From the NCBI GenBank assembly GCA_016721925.1, contig JADKHE010000006.1, positions 79,501 through 143,500 of the forward strand: a stretch of 64,000 nucleotides of DNA, written 5' to 3'. A model generated the notes under the pieces. It had not been told where the DNA came from. It did no database searches and saw only the letters and a list, made by a program, of their open reading frames with translations. A program made the translations under genes and the position numbers. Every line of letters starts with the position of its first letter. Position 1 is the stretch's first letter. Positions 1 through 9,797 of this stretch are shown piece after piece. This DNA comes from Candidatus Skiveiella danica (GTDB lineage: Bacteria > Pseudomonadota > Gammaproteobacteria > Burkholderiales > Burkholderiaceae_C).

Positions 1-241
1 AGAAGGCGCCGTTTTCCCCGATGACCGCGTCAACCGGCCACATGCGGGCGATGTGGTCGCACCACCCCGCTGGGCGCCCCGTGATGAGGATGACGCGCAG
101 GCCGGCGCGGCGCAAGGTGTCCAGCGCCACGTAGGCTTGTGGCACGAGCTGGCCATCGGTGGTCAGCGTGTCGTCGATGTCGCTGAACACCGTGTGCATG
201 CCGGCAGCCACGGTGCGGGGGAGTTCGTTCAACGCACGCAT
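1..241 (-). CDS. HAD-superfamily phosphatase, 3' end cut by the window edge
   Basis: The N-terminal 80 residues of a haloacid-dehalogenase-like hydrolase are visible. Motif I reads FSDIDDTLT at about residues 19-27, with the nucleophile and acid/base aspartates in place. It is followed by the sugar-phosphatase-like stretch LRVILITGRPAGW, typical of HAD-IIB enzymes such as trehalose- or mannosylglycerate-phosphate phosphatases. The ATG lies 9 bases after the prfC stop on the same strand, so the two are probably co-transcribed. The rest of the gene is outside the window, so the substrate cannot be assigned. Confidence 0.75.
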   Translation of the reverse strand, partial: MRALNELPRTVAAGMHTVFSDIDDTLTTDGQLVPQAYVALDTLRRAGLRVILITGRPAGWCDHIARMWPVDAVIGENGAF

Positions 242-249
242 GGTGTGGC

Positions 250-1926
250 TCAGGCCGCGCTGCCCAGCGCCAGTCCGGCGTGCTCGCGCAGCGGGTGGAA
301 ATGGATCTTCGGGAAGCGCTCCTGCGCCAGCCGCACGTCGTAGGGGCTGGTGCACAGGTAGGCCAGGGTGTTGGCCGCGTCCAGCGCCAGGCGTTGCGGG
401 TAGGCGTTGGTGAACTCGCGCAGCTCGGCGGGCGTGTCGGCGGTGATCCAGCGCGCGCCGGTGTACTGGCAGCCTTCCAGGCGCACGTCGCAGTCGTATT
501 CGCTCTTCAGGCGGTGCTGCACCACCTCGAACTGCAGCTGGCCCACCGCGCCCAGCAGCATGGGGCCGCCGACTTCGGGCTTGAAAACCTGGATCGCGCC
601 TTCCTCGCCGAGCTGCTCCAGCCCGGTCTGCAGCTGCTTGGTGCGCAGCGGGTTCTTCAGGATCACGGTCATGAACAGCTCGGGCGCGAAGAAGGGCAGG
701 CCGGTGAACTGCAGGCTGGCGCCGTCGGTGATGGTGTCGCCGAGCTGCACGCCGCCATGGGTCGTGAAGCCGATGATGTCGCCGGCGTAGGCCTCCTCGA
801 CGGCCTCACGGCGCTGCGACATGAAGGTGACCACAGACGTCGGCCGCAGCTCCTTGGCGGAGCGCTGCACCTTGAGCTTCATGCCCGGCGTGTACTTGCC
901 CGAGGCCACGCGCACAAAGGCGATGCGGTCGCGGTGGTTGGCGTCCATGTTGGCCTGCACCTTGAACACCACGCCGGAGAAGCCTTCGTCGTCGGGCAAC
1001 ACGGTTTTTTCCACCGGCTGCTTGTTGACGACCAGCGCGCTCTTGCGCGGGCCGGGCGACGGCGCCAGATCCACCAGCGCGTCCAGCACCTCCATGACCC
1101 CGAAGTTGTTCACGCCGGAGCCGAAGAACACCGGCGTCTGCTTGCCGGCCAGGAAGGCCTCGCGGTCGAAGGCCGGCGAGGCGCCGGTGGCCAGTTCCAT
1201 GCTCTCCATGGCAGTTTCCCAGTCGTGGCCGAAGCGGGCCTTCAGGGAGGACGGGTCGGCCAGCGGCACGGTTTCGAAGTCTTGCGGGCGGCGTTCGCTG
1301 CCGGATTCGAACACCGTCATGGCCTGGGTGCGAAGGTTCACGATGCCGCCGAAGGTCTTGCCCTGGCCCACCGGCCAGGTCATGGGCACGCAGGGCATGC
1401 CGAGTTCGCGCTCCACCTCGTCCAGGATGTCCAGCGGGTCGCGCACCTCGCGGTCCATCTTGTTGACGAAGGTGATGATGGGCGTGTCGCGCTGGCGGCA
1501 GACTTCGATCAGCCGGCGGGTCTGCGCTTCCACGCCGTTGGCCGCGTCGATCACCATCAGCGCCGAATCGACGGCGGTCAGCACGCGGTAGGTGTCCTCG
1601 CTGAAGTCCTTGTGGCCGGGGGTGTCGAGCAGGTTGATGACGTGCTCGCGGTACAGCATCTGCATCACCGACGAGGCCACCGAAATGCCGCGCTGCTTCT
1701 CGATCTCCATCCAGTCGCTGGTGGCGTGGCGGCTGGCCTTGCGCGCCTTCACGCTGCCGGCGATCTGGATCGCGCCGGAGAACAGCAGCAGCTTCTCGGT
1801 CAGCGTGGTCTTGCCGGCGTCGGGGTGGGAAATGATGGCAAAGGTGCGGCGGCGCCGGGTTTCGGAGGCGTAGGACACAGGAATTCCAGAAGGTGAGGGT
1901 GGGGGCGGGCGCGCCCCGGCGGACAA
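250..1926 (-). CDS. prfC: Peptide chain release factor 3 (RF3)
   Basis: A translational GTPase that recycles RF1/RF2 from the ribosome after termination. The GTP-binding motifs are clear: P-loop SHPDAGKTT at residues 33-41, DTPGH at 101-105 and NKMD at 155-158, followed by the RF3-type domain II and C-terminal domain (VGQLQFEVVQHRL). The frame opens at an ATG at 1926, giving 558 residues. RF3 proteins usually start close to the G domain, so the GTG at 1878 (MSYASETRRRR, 542 residues, with GGA just upstream) is a realistic alternative start. The first 16 residues are proline-rich and look non-conserved. Confidence 0.95.
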   Translation of the reverse strand: MSAGARPPPPSPSGIPVSYASETRRRRTFAIISHPDAGKTTLTEKLLLFSGAIQIAGSVKARKASRHATSDWMEIEKQRGISVASSVMQMLYREHVINLLDTPGHKDFSEDTYRVLTAVDSALMVIDAANGVEAQTRRLIEVCRQRDTPIITFVNKMDREVRDPLDILDEVERELGMPCVPMTWPVGQGKTFGGIVNLRTQAMTVFESGSERRPQDFETVPLADPSSLKARFGHDWETAMESMELATGASPAFDREAFLAGKQTPVFFGSGVNNFGVMEVLDALVDLAPSPGPRKSALVVNKQPVEKTVLPDDEGFSGVVFKVQANMDANHRDRIAFVRVASGKYTPGMKLKVQRSAKELRPTSVVTFMSQRREAVEEAYAGDIIGFTTHGGVQLGDTITDGASLQFTGLPFFAPELFMTVILKNPLRTKQLQTGLEQLGEEGAIQVFKPEVGGPMLLGAVGQLQFEVVQHRLKSEYDCDVRLEGCQYTGARWITADTPAELREFTNAYPQRLALDAANTLAYLCTSPYDVRLAQERFPKIHFHPLREHAGLALGSAA

Positions 1927-2010
1927 GCGGCCGGACCGGCGAGCGCGAGTTCAGCGGCAGCCGGCCGGAGCGCGGATTTTACCGGCGAGCGGGGATTTGC
2001 CGCCTGCTTC

Positions 2011-2095
2011 TATAATCCATCGTTCCGAGGAGCGTTGCAGCGTCCCCTTTTGTGCGGGGCGTGAGGCTCGGAACCCATTCATGCAACGACGCTCA
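2011..2095 (+). promoter_or_regulatory. SAH riboswitch with upstream -10 element, ahcY leader
   Basis: A TATAAT hexamer at 2011-2016 is followed by a leader that matches the S-adenosylhomocysteine riboswitch (ahcY motif). TTCCGAG (2023-2029) pairs with CTCGGAA (2067-2073). A GC-rich hairpin forms from CCCC and GGGG around 2043-2059. GAGCGTTGCA (2029-2038) can pair with TGCAACGACGCTC (2082-2094) as the pseudoknot arm. This class is known to bind SAH and switch on SAH-recycling genes, and the next gene is ahcY. No convincing -35 hexamer is visible. The aptamer is strongly supported; the exact boundaries are approximate. Confidence 0.9.
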
Positions 2096-2167
2096 TCCAC
2101 TGAAGTGTGCGGTGAGCCTGTCTTTTCCCCGTCAGTGGCTTTTTCTGAACGTGCTTTGGAGCCCACC

Positions 2168-3604
<1,437 letters not shown>

Positions 3605-3609
3605 GCCGC

Positions 3610-4404
3610 ATGCGCATCGACCAGCTTCTGGGCGAACGCGGCCTGGCCACGTCGCGCTCGCAGGCCCAGCGGCTGATTGCCGCTGGCGTGCAGTGGCGGC
3701 TCGATGCCGGCTCGCCCTGGAAGCGTATCGCCAAGAACGGCGACGAGGTGCCCGGTGACGCGCAGATCGAGCTGCTGGACACGGCAGAGGCGCGCTATGT
3801 GTCACGGGGCGGGCTCAAGCTCGAAGGGGCGCTCAAATCCACCGGGCTTCAGGTGGCTGGTTTGCGCTGCATGGACATCGGCCAGTCCACCGGGGGGTTC
3901 ACCGACTGCCTGTTGCAGCATGGGGCTGCCCACGTGGTCGGCGTCGACGTCGGCTCGAATCAGGTGCATCCGAACATCCGCGCTGACGAACGAGTGACCT
4001 GCATTGAAGGCGTCAATGCGCGCGAACTGGATGCTTCTGATTTGATCGCTGATGACGACCAGTCGACGCTGGGAGAGGCTGGTTCTGAGCCAGAATTCGA
4101 CTTCGTGACCGGTGATCTGTCGTTCATTTCATTGACGCTGGTGCTGCCGGCACTGGTGCCATTCCTGAAGACGGGTGGCAACCTGCTGGCGCTGGTCAAA
4201 CCGCAATTCGAGCTGCAGCCAGGTCAGGTGGGCAAGGGCGGCATCGTGCGCGATCCCGCGCTGTACGCGGTGGTCGAGCGGCGCATTCGTGACGCCTGCG
4301 AGTCGCTCGGGTTGACGGTGGCCGGCTGGTTTGACAGCCCGATCGCCGGCGGCGACGGCAACCGCGAGTTTTTTGTCTGGGCCCGCAAGCGGTCCGATGA
4401 ATGA
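3610..4404 (+). CDS. tlyA: TlyA-family rRNA (cytidine-2'-O)-methyltransferase / S4-domain protein
   Basis: 264 residues. An N-terminal S4 RNA-binding domain (MRIDQLLGERGLATSRSQAQ, residues 1-20, continuing to about 60) is followed by an FtsJ-like SAM-binding methyltransferase domain with DIGQSTGGFTDCLL near residue 95 and VKPQFE near 197. The family methylates rRNA in mycobacteria and is also called hemolysin A; the activity in proteobacteria is less well established. It starts 5 bases after ahcY and overlaps the metF frame, so this SAM-dependent, SAH-producing enzyme sits inside the SAH-recycling operon. Family assignment is secure; the RNA target is inferred. Confidence 0.88.
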   Translation: MRIDQLLGERGLATSRSQAQRLIAAGVQWRLDAGSPWKRIAKNGDEVPGDAQIELLDTAEARYVSRGGLKLEGALKSTGLQVAGLRCMDIGQSTGGFTDCLLQHGAAHVVGVDVGSNQVHPNIRADERVTCIEGVNARELDASDLIADDDQSTLGEAGSEPEFDFVTGDLSFISLTLVLPALVPFLKTGGNLLALVKPQFELQPGQVGKGGIVRDPALYAVVERRIRDACESLGLTVAGWFDSPIAGGDGNREFFVWARKRSDE

Positions 4405-4421
4405 ATGGAAGGAGGCACGAT

Positions 4422-5303
4422 ATGGCCATGAGCGAAGCCGGGATGCCCCAGGGCGAGAAGGACACCACCGGGGTGCGTCTGCCTCTGAGTTTTGAATTTT
4501 TCCCACCCAAGACACCCGAAGGCGTGGAAAAGCTGCGCGGCGTGCGCCAGAAGTTGTACGCGCTGTCGCCGCAGTTCTGTTCGGTCACCTATGGTGCGGG
4601 AGGCTCCACGCAGGAAGGCACTTTTTCCGCGGTGGGCGCCATCCTGGCCGAGGGTGTGGCCGCGGCCTCGCATTTCTCCTGCGTGGGCGCCACCCGCACT
4701 TCGGTGCGCGAGCAATTGCAAACCCTCAAAGGCATGGGCGTGAAGCGCCTGGTGGCCTTGCGTGGCGACCTGCCCAGCGGCTATGGCGCGGGCGGCGAAT
4801 TTGCCTACGCCAGCGACCTGGTGGCTTTCATCCGCGCTGAAACCGGAGGCGACTTTCACATCGAGGTGGCGGCCTATCCGGAGATCCATCCGCAGTCGCG
4901 CTCCGCCGAGGCGGACCTGCGGGCGTACGCCACCAAGGTACGGGCCGGTGCGAACTCTGCGATCACCCAGTACTTTTACAACGCCGATGCGTATGTCCGC
5001 TTCGTGGACGAGGCGGCCCGCATGGGCGTAGACGCGCCGGTGGTTCCCGGCATCATGCCGATCATCAGCTCCACCCAGCTCATGCGTTTTTCAGACGCCT
5101 GCGGCGCCGAGATCCCGCGCTGGATCCGTCTGCGGCTGCAGGGTTTCGGCGACGACACCGCGTCGATCCGTGCGTTCGGGCTGGATGTGGTCACCGCGCT
5201 GTGCGAGCAGCTGGTGCGCGCCGGTGCACCGGGCCTGCATTTCTACACCATGAACCAGAGCGCCGCGACGACAGAGATCGTCAGGCGGCTGGGCCTGGCA
5301 TGA
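4422..5303 (+). CDS. metF: Methylenetetrahydrofolate reductase
   Basis: The FAD-dependent enzyme that makes 5-methyl-THF, the methyl donor for methionine synthesis. The 293-residue protein opens with the family motif SFEFFPPKTPEG at about 23-34 and includes CSVTYGAGGS and the GIMPI segment. I chose the ATG at 4422 because a strong ribosome-binding site, AAGGAGG, lies at 4409-4415. An in-frame ATG at 4401 overlaps the tlyA stop as ATGA but has a poorer leader. It works directly downstream of ahcY in the methyl cycle, so co-regulation by the SAH riboswitch is likely. Confidence 0.95.
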   Translation: MAMSEAGMPQGEKDTTGVRLPLSFEFFPPKTPEGVEKLRGVRQKLYALSPQFCSVTYGAGGSTQEGTFSAVGAILAEGVAAASHFSCVGATRTSVREQLQTLKGMGVKRLVALRGDLPSGYGAGGEFAYASDLVAFIRAETGGDFHIEVAAYPEIHPQSRSAEADLRAYATKVRAGANSAITQYFYNADAYVRFVDEAARMGVDAPVVPGIMPIISSTQLMRFSDACGAEIPRWIRLRLQGFGDDTASIRAFGLDVVTALCEQLVRAGAPGLHFYTMNQSAATTEIVRRLGLA

Positions 5304-5848
5304 GCACGACGATGCATGCGGGGCTCAAGCGGGTGGGCCGCGGCGCTGCGACCGGCCTGCTGGCGAGCCTGGCCGCACTTTTTGTGGCTGGGCCGTCATT
5401 TGCGGACATCCATCTCCCCACCGCTTGGGCTCAGGGCGATACGGAAGCTTCGTCGATCTATTCGCTCGACACGGTCTTGTCGGTTCCGGATGCAGAGGAG
5501 GATGTGGCCGGTCAGACCGATGGGCCCTCTGCGTCGGGACCTGGGCTGAGCGAGGGCGTGGAAATCGCCCGCGGCGCGGCATCCTGGTACGGTGGCCGGT
5601 TTCACGGCCGGCGTACCGCCAGCGGAGAGCGCTTCGACATGTATGCGCTGACCGCGGCGCACCCGACACTGCCGTTCGGCACGCGCATCAAGGTGCGCCG
5701 CCTCGATACCGGGCAGGAGATCGAGGTCCGTATCAACGATCGCGGCCCGCATGCGCGCGGGCGCATCCTCGACCTCAGCCGCGGGGCCGCCCAGGCCCTG
5801 GGCGTGCTGCAGGCCGGGGAATCGAACGTGGCGCTGGTGCGGCCCTGA
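5300..5848 (+). CDS. rlpA: RlpA-like septal/cell-wall protein (double-psi beta-barrel)
   Basis: 182 residues with a signal-like hydrophobic segment near the N-terminus (residues 13-34, ending PSFAD) and a C-terminal RlpA domain from about residue 92: GAASWYGGRFHGRRTASGE, then LPFGTRIKV and VRINDRGPHARGRILDLS, the conserved DPBB core. RlpA proteins bind or cleave denuded peptidoglycan. There is no SPOR domain and no lipobox cysteine, so it may be a soluble periplasmic form. The ATG overlaps the metF stop as ATGA, indicating translational coupling, an unusual partner for metF. Confidence 0.85.
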   Translation: MSTTMHAGLKRVGRGAATGLLASLAALFVAGPSFADIHLPTAWAQGDTEASSIYSLDTVLSVPDAEEDVAGQTDGPSASGPGLSEGVEIARGAASWYGGRFHGRRTASGERFDMYALTAAHPTLPFGTRIKVRRLDTGQEIEVRINDRGPHARGRILDLSRGAAQALGVLQAGESNVALVRP

Positions 5849-5921
5849 GCGCGCACGCCGCATCGCGGCCTGTGCTGCCGCACAATCCCTGGCTGCCTTT
5901 TCGTCGATCACAGGAGACTTC

Positions 5922-7199
5922 ATGAAAATCGAAACCATTGCCGTTCACGGCGGCTACAGCCCCGATCCCACCACCAAGGCCGTCGCAGTCCCGATCTACC
6001 AGACGGTGGCCTATGCCTTCGACAACACCCAGCACGGCGCCGACCTATTTGACCTGAAGGTACCGGGCAACATCTACAGCCGCATCATGAACCCGACCAA
6101 CGGCGTGCTCGAAGCGCGACTGGCGGCGATGGAAGGCGGCATCGGCGCACTGGCGGTGGCATCCGGCATGGCCGCCATCGCCTATGCGATCCAGACAATC
6201 GCCGAGGCGGGGGACAACATCGTTTCAGCATCCACGCTGTACGGCGGAACCTATAACCTGTTTGCCCATACCTTTCCACAGATGGGCATCACGGTGCGTT
6301 TTGCCGATCCGCGCGACCCGGCCGCTTTTGCCGCGCTGATCGACGAGCGCACCAAGGCGGTCTACTGCGAATCCGTGGGCAATCCGCTGGGCAACGTGAC
6401 CGATATCGGCGCCCTCGCGGCCGTGGCCCATGCAGCCGGGGTGCCGCTGATCGTGGACAACACGGTCACCAGCCCGTACCTGTGCCGTCCGTTCGAGCAT
6501 GGCGCCGACATCGTGGTGCATTCGCTCACCAAGTACCTGGGCGGCCACGGCACCAGCATCGGCGGTGCGATTGTCGACAGCGGCAAGTTTCCCTGGTCCG
6601 AACACAAAGCCCGCTTCAAACGACTGAATGAGCCCGACGTGAGCTACCACGGCGTGGTCTATACCGAAGCGCTGGGCCCGGCAGCCTACATTGGGCGCGC
6701 ACGCGTTGTTCCCCTCCGCAACATGGGAGCGGCGCTCTCTCCCATGAATGCGTTTCAGATCCTGCAGGGTGTCGAGACCCTCGCGCTGCGCATGGACCGC
6801 ATCTGCGAAAACGCCGTCAAGGTGGCGAGTCACCTGACGAATCATCCCAAAGTGGGCTGGGTCAATTACGCCGGCTTGCCAGACCACAAGGATCACGCCC
6901 TGGTGCAGAAATACATGGGCGGCCGTGCGTCGGGCATCATCAGTTTTGGGCTTAGGGCGGCCGACGCCATTGCCGCCGGTGCACATTTCCAGGATGCGCT
7001 TCAATTGTTCACCCGGCTCGTCAATATCGGTGATGCCAAGTCGCTGGCCTGTCACCCGGCCTCCACCACCCACCGCCAGCTCAATCCGGACGAACTCAAA
7101 AAAGCCGGTGTGAGCACGGACATGGTTCGTCTGTCGATCGGCATCGAGCATATCGACGACCTTCTGGCCGACCTCGATCAAGCCCTGGCGGCCGTCTGA
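5922..7199 (+). CDS. metY: O-acetylhomoserine/O-succinylhomoserine sulfhydrylase (Cys/Met PLP enzyme)
   Basis: A PLP-dependent enzyme forming homocysteine from an acylated homoserine and sulfide. The 425-residue protein has the family N-terminus (IETIAVHGGYSPDP), the YSRIMNPTNGVLE signature and the PLP lysine in HSLTKYLGGHGT, Lys204. The length and the VPIYQTVAYAF segment fit O-acetylhomoserine aminocarboxypropyltransferase better than cystathionine gamma-synthase. The ATG at 5922 is preceded by AGGAG. It lies 73 bases after rlpA on the same strand and completes a homocysteine/methionine group with ahcY and metF. Confidence 0.9.
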   Translation: MKIETIAVHGGYSPDPTTKAVAVPIYQTVAYAFDNTQHGADLFDLKVPGNIYSRIMNPTNGVLEARLAAMEGGIGALAVASGMAAIAYAIQTIAEAGDNIVSASTLYGGTYNLFAHTFPQMGITVRFADPRDPAAFAALIDERTKAVYCESVGNPLGNVTDIGALAAVAHAAGVPLIVDNTVTSPYLCRPFEHGADIVVHSLTKYLGGHGTSIGGAIVDSGKFPWSEHKARFKRLNEPDVSYHGVVYTEALGPAAYIGRARVVPLRNMGAALSPMNAFQILQGVETLALRMDRICENAVKVASHLTNHPKVGWVNYAGLPDHKDHALVQKYMGGRASGIISFGLRAADAIAAGAHFQDALQLFTRLVNIGDAKSLACHPASTTHRQLNPDELKKAGVSTDMVRLSIGIEHIDDLLADLDQALAAV

Positions 7200-7306
7200 G
7201 ACGGTCATGCGGGCACGCGGCTTTGTCGCGGGCTCGCAACGAAGCCGCTGTGGCGGTTTGATCTGGCTCAAACTGTTGTGTCGGCGGGCGATGAGCCGGC
7301 GAGTGT

Positions 7307-7320
7307 TTGATTTTTGTCAA
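7307..7320 (+). promoter_or_regulatory. FNR/Anr-like box upstream of ompW
   Basis: TTGATTTTTGTCAA matches the FNR/Anr consensus TTGAT-N4-ATCAA at nine of ten defined positions. It lies about 70 bases before the OmpW start. ompW/oprG genes are known FNR/Anr targets in enterobacteria and pseudomonads, which supports the call. I did not find a clear -10 hexamer at the distance expected for a class II site, so the promoter itself is unresolved. Confidence 0.55.
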
Positions 7321-7388
7321 ACGAGCGGCGGGTGGTCCAAATTCCAATTGCGTCCGGGGATTTCCCGGGCCTAATTTTTGAAGATTGG

Positions 7389-8006
7389 ATGCTGATCGTG
7401 AAGAAACATATCATTGCCGCCGCCGTGCTCTGCACCCTTGCCTCTGGCGCTGCTCTTGCGCAACAGGCACAGAAGACCGAAGGTCCCTGGATGGTGCGTG
7501 CGCGTGCTGTGTACGTTGACACCTACAACAGCACGTCCGGCGTCGCAACCGCGCTGGATCTGAACGTGGACAGCAAGTGGATTCCTGAGGTTGACATCAG
7601 CTACTTCTTCAACAAGAACGTGGCAGCTGAGTTGATCCTGACCTGGCCCCAAAAAATGACGGTGAATGCCGGCAACACGTCGATCGGTTCGATCAAGGTC
7701 TTGCCGCCGACGCTCCTGTTGCAGTACCACTTCGACGGCCTGCCGGTGAAGCCTTATGTCGGCGCGGGTATCAATTACACGAATTTCTCCGGTGTCAGCC
7801 TGCCAGCCGGTGTCACCATCAACAACAGCAGCTGGGGTGGCGCCTTGCAGGCTGGCGTGGACATTCCGCTCAAGGACAACATGTACCTCAACCTGGATCT
7901 GAAGAAGGTCTGGATGGGGACCGACGTCTATGTCGGCGGTGTCAACTCGGGTAGCCTCAATGTGAACCCCTTGCTCCTGGGTGTTGGCTTGGGCTGGCGC
8001 TTCTGA
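7389..8006 (+). CDS. ompW: OmpW-family outer-membrane protein
   Basis: About 205 residues. A signal peptide (MLIVKKHIIAAAVLCTLASG to ALAQ, cleavage before residue 26) precedes an eight-strand barrel with the OmpW features PEVDISYFFNKNVAAEL, LPPTLLLQYHF and the C-terminal GVGLGWRF ending in phenylalanine. OmpW proteins form small channels for hydrophobic molecules. The frame extends upstream to 7314, but the ATG at 7389, or the GTG at 7399, gives a normal signal peptide. It is a single-gene unit with its own terminator, next to the phenylacetate genes but on the other strand. Confidence 0.88.
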   Translation: MLIVKKHIIAAAVLCTLASGAALAQQAQKTEGPWMVRARAVYVDTYNSTSGVATALDLNVDSKWIPEVDISYFFNKNVAAELILTWPQKMTVNAGNTSIGSIKVLPPTLLLQYHFDGLPVKPYVGAGINYTNFSGVSLPAGVTINNSSWGGALQAGVDIPLKDNMYLNLDLKKVWMGTDVYVGGVNSGSLNVNPLLLGVGLGWRF

Positions 8007-8026
8007 GCCGGGACGCACTCGACATG

Positions 8027-8056
8027 AAAAAGCCCCGCAATGCGGGGCTTTTTTTG
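8027..8056 (+). terminator. Rho-independent terminator after ompW
   Basis: AGCCCCGCA (8031-8039) pairs with TGCGGGGCT (8041-8049), followed by a run of T residues. An A tract precedes the stem, so it may work in both directions, also serving the convergent paaE transcript. Confidence 0.9.
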
Positions 8057-8100
8057 TGCCTGGCCTGAGACGTCAGGTTGCTGACCGGGCCTGGCGCGCT

Positions 8101-9204
8101 TCAGCGCTCGTCGTAGCTCACCACCAGACGCTCGCTGGTCGGTCGGGCCTGGCAACTGAGCACAAAACCTTTGTCGGTCTCCCAGGATTCCAGCGTGAAA
8201 TTCCGGTCCATCTGGACCTGGCCTTCCAGGACCTTGGCGCGGCAGGTGCAGCACACGCCGCCGCGGCATGAATAGGGAAGGTCCAGGCCGGCTGCCAGGG
8301 CCACGTCAAGGACGTGCTGGTCGGGGTTCATCCGCATTTCGTGGGGCTTGCCATCCAGCACCACGGTGAGCGCGACCGAGCCCTCGGCAACCGGTGCGTG
8401 ACTCTGCATGGCGGCCTTGCGTGCGTCGGGCGTCAGGCTCTCCAATGTGGGCGAGGTGAAGCGCTCGGTGTGCACACGTTCACGCGGCACACCTGCCTCG
8501 AGCAGCGCCGATTCCGTGGCCTCGATCATGGCCTCGGGTCCGCAGATGAAGACCTCGTCCATGCTGCCGACCGGCAGCAGGGTGGCGATGATCGCGCGCA
8601 CCTTGTCGCCGTCGATCCGCCCCTGTAGCAGGTCCACTTCCTGGGCCTGGCGCGACAGAACGTGGATCAGTGTCAGGCGGTCCGGGTAGCGGTCCTTGAG
8701 ATCCTGCAGGGCCTCGTTGAACATCACGCTGTCCATGCGCCGGTTGCCAAAGACCAGGGTGAACTTGGAGCCGGGCTGCTCTTCCAGGGTGCTGGCCATG
8801 ATGGAGAGGATCGGCGTGATGCCTGAACCGGCGGCAAAACCGACCCGGTGCAGCGCGCGGGGCCGCTTCGAAGTGAAGCGACCATCGGGCGGCATCACGG
8901 CCAGCGTATCGCCGGACTTCAGCCGGGTCGCCGCCCAGTTCGAGAAGACGCCACCGTCCATCGGGCGAATGCCGATCTCCAACTCCCCGTCCCGAACCAG
9001 TCGGCTTTGAGCGCAACAGATCGAATAGCTGCGGCGAACGTCCTGCCCATCGATCTGTGACCGCAGGGTGAGGAACTGGCCTGGCTGGAAGGCGAAGGTT
9101 TCGCGCAACTCGGAGGGAATGGCCAGCGCGATCGCGACGGAACCGGCGGCTTCGGGGTTGACGCGGGCGACGGAAAGTTCATGGAAACGGGGAGCTGCGG
9201 ACAT
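8101..9204 (-). CDS. paaE: Phenylacetyl-CoA epoxidase reductase subunit PaaE
   Basis: Supplies electrons from NADPH to the PaaAC epoxidase. The 367-residue protein combines a ferredoxin-NADP reductase module (RRSYSI flavin motif near residue 58, GSGITPILSI and FICGPEAMIE nucleotide motifs) with a C-terminal plant-type 2Fe-2S ferredoxin whose ligands are in SCRGGVCCTC and VLSCQ. The start at 9204 (MSAAPRFHELSVARV) was chosen over upstream codons that overlap paaD. It is the last gene of the paaABCDE operon, 38 bases after paaD. Confidence 0.95.
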   Translation of the reverse strand: MSAAPRFHELSVARVNPEAAGSVAIALAIPSELRETFAFQPGQFLTLRSQIDGQDVRRSYSICCAQSRLVRDGELEIGIRPMDGGVFSNWAATRLKSGDTLAVMPPDGRFTSKRPRALHRVGFAAGSGITPILSIMASTLEEQPGSKFTLVFGNRRMDSVMFNEALQDLKDRYPDRLTLIHVLSRQAQEVDLLQGRIDGDKVRAIIATLLPVGSMDEVFICGPEAMIEATESALLEAGVPRERVHTERFTSPTLESLTPDARKAAMQSHAPVAEGSVALTVVLDGKPHEMRMNPDQHVLDVALAAGLDLPYSCRGGVCCTCRAKVLEGQVQMDRNFTLESWETDKGFVLSCQARPTSERLVVSYDER

Positions 9205-9242
9205 GTTGTTTCGCGCCGGATGCGCGTCTCCTTCCTGTCGGA

Positions 9243-9779
9243 TCAATAGGGTTTGAAGTAGTCGAACGGTTCCATGCAATCGAGGCAGCGGTATTGCGCC
9301 TTGCAGGCTGTGGAGCCAAAGTGGGAAATCTCGGTGGTGCTGGATGAGCCGCATCGGGGGCAGGGCACATCCGTGGCCGAGGGCGACCTGCCCGCAAAGC
9401 GCACCACGGCTGAGCCGCCAGCGGGTGCATGGCTGGCACACTGCGGTGGCGCGATGCCGTAGGCGCGCAGTTTTTCCCGGGCGGCCTCGCTCATCCAGTC
9501 CGTCGTCCAGGCGGGCGCAAGCTGCGTCACCACCCGCGCGGGCATGCCGGCGGCTGCGAGCGCGGCGCGCACGTCGTCCTCGATCTGGCCCATGGCCGGA
9601 CAACCGCTGTACGTGGGCGTGATCACCACTTCGGTCACACCGTCCCCGCCTTGTCGCACCTCGCGCAGGATGCCCATCTCGCGCAGCGTGATCACCGGGA
9701 TCTCCGGGTCGGTCAACGGATCCAACGCGGCCCAGACCTCGGCTTGCGTGGACGAATGCGAAGAGGCTGGGGTGTTCAT
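9243..9779 (-). CDS. paaD: Phenylacetyl-CoA epoxidase assembly protein PaaD
   Basis: 178 residues. The N-terminal half is an MIP18/DUF59-like domain (LTDPEIPVITLREMGIL, then ITPTYSGCPAM with the conserved cysteine). The C-terminal half carries a zinc-ribbon-like pattern, CPRCGS and CLDCMEPFDYFKPY. PaaD is required for the epoxidase, probably in metal or Fe-S maturation of PaaE. It lies 18 bases after paaC. Confidence 0.93.
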   Translation of the reverse strand: MNTPASSHSSTQAEVWAALDPLTDPEIPVITLREMGILREVRQGGDGVTEVVITPTYSGCPAMGQIEDDVRAALAAAGMPARVVTQLAPAWTTDWMSEAAREKLRAYGIAPPQCASHAPAGGSAVVRFAGRSPSATDVPCPRCGSSSTTEISHFGSTACKAQYRCLDCMEPFDYFKPY

Positions 9780-9797
9780 CGCTGCAGGGCCGCCGGC

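Noticed and set aside
280..1896. Long open frame (538 codons) on the + strand opposite prfC
   Set aside because: Exact antisense shadow of a highly conserved gene; composition is His/Gln/Arg-rich with no family features.
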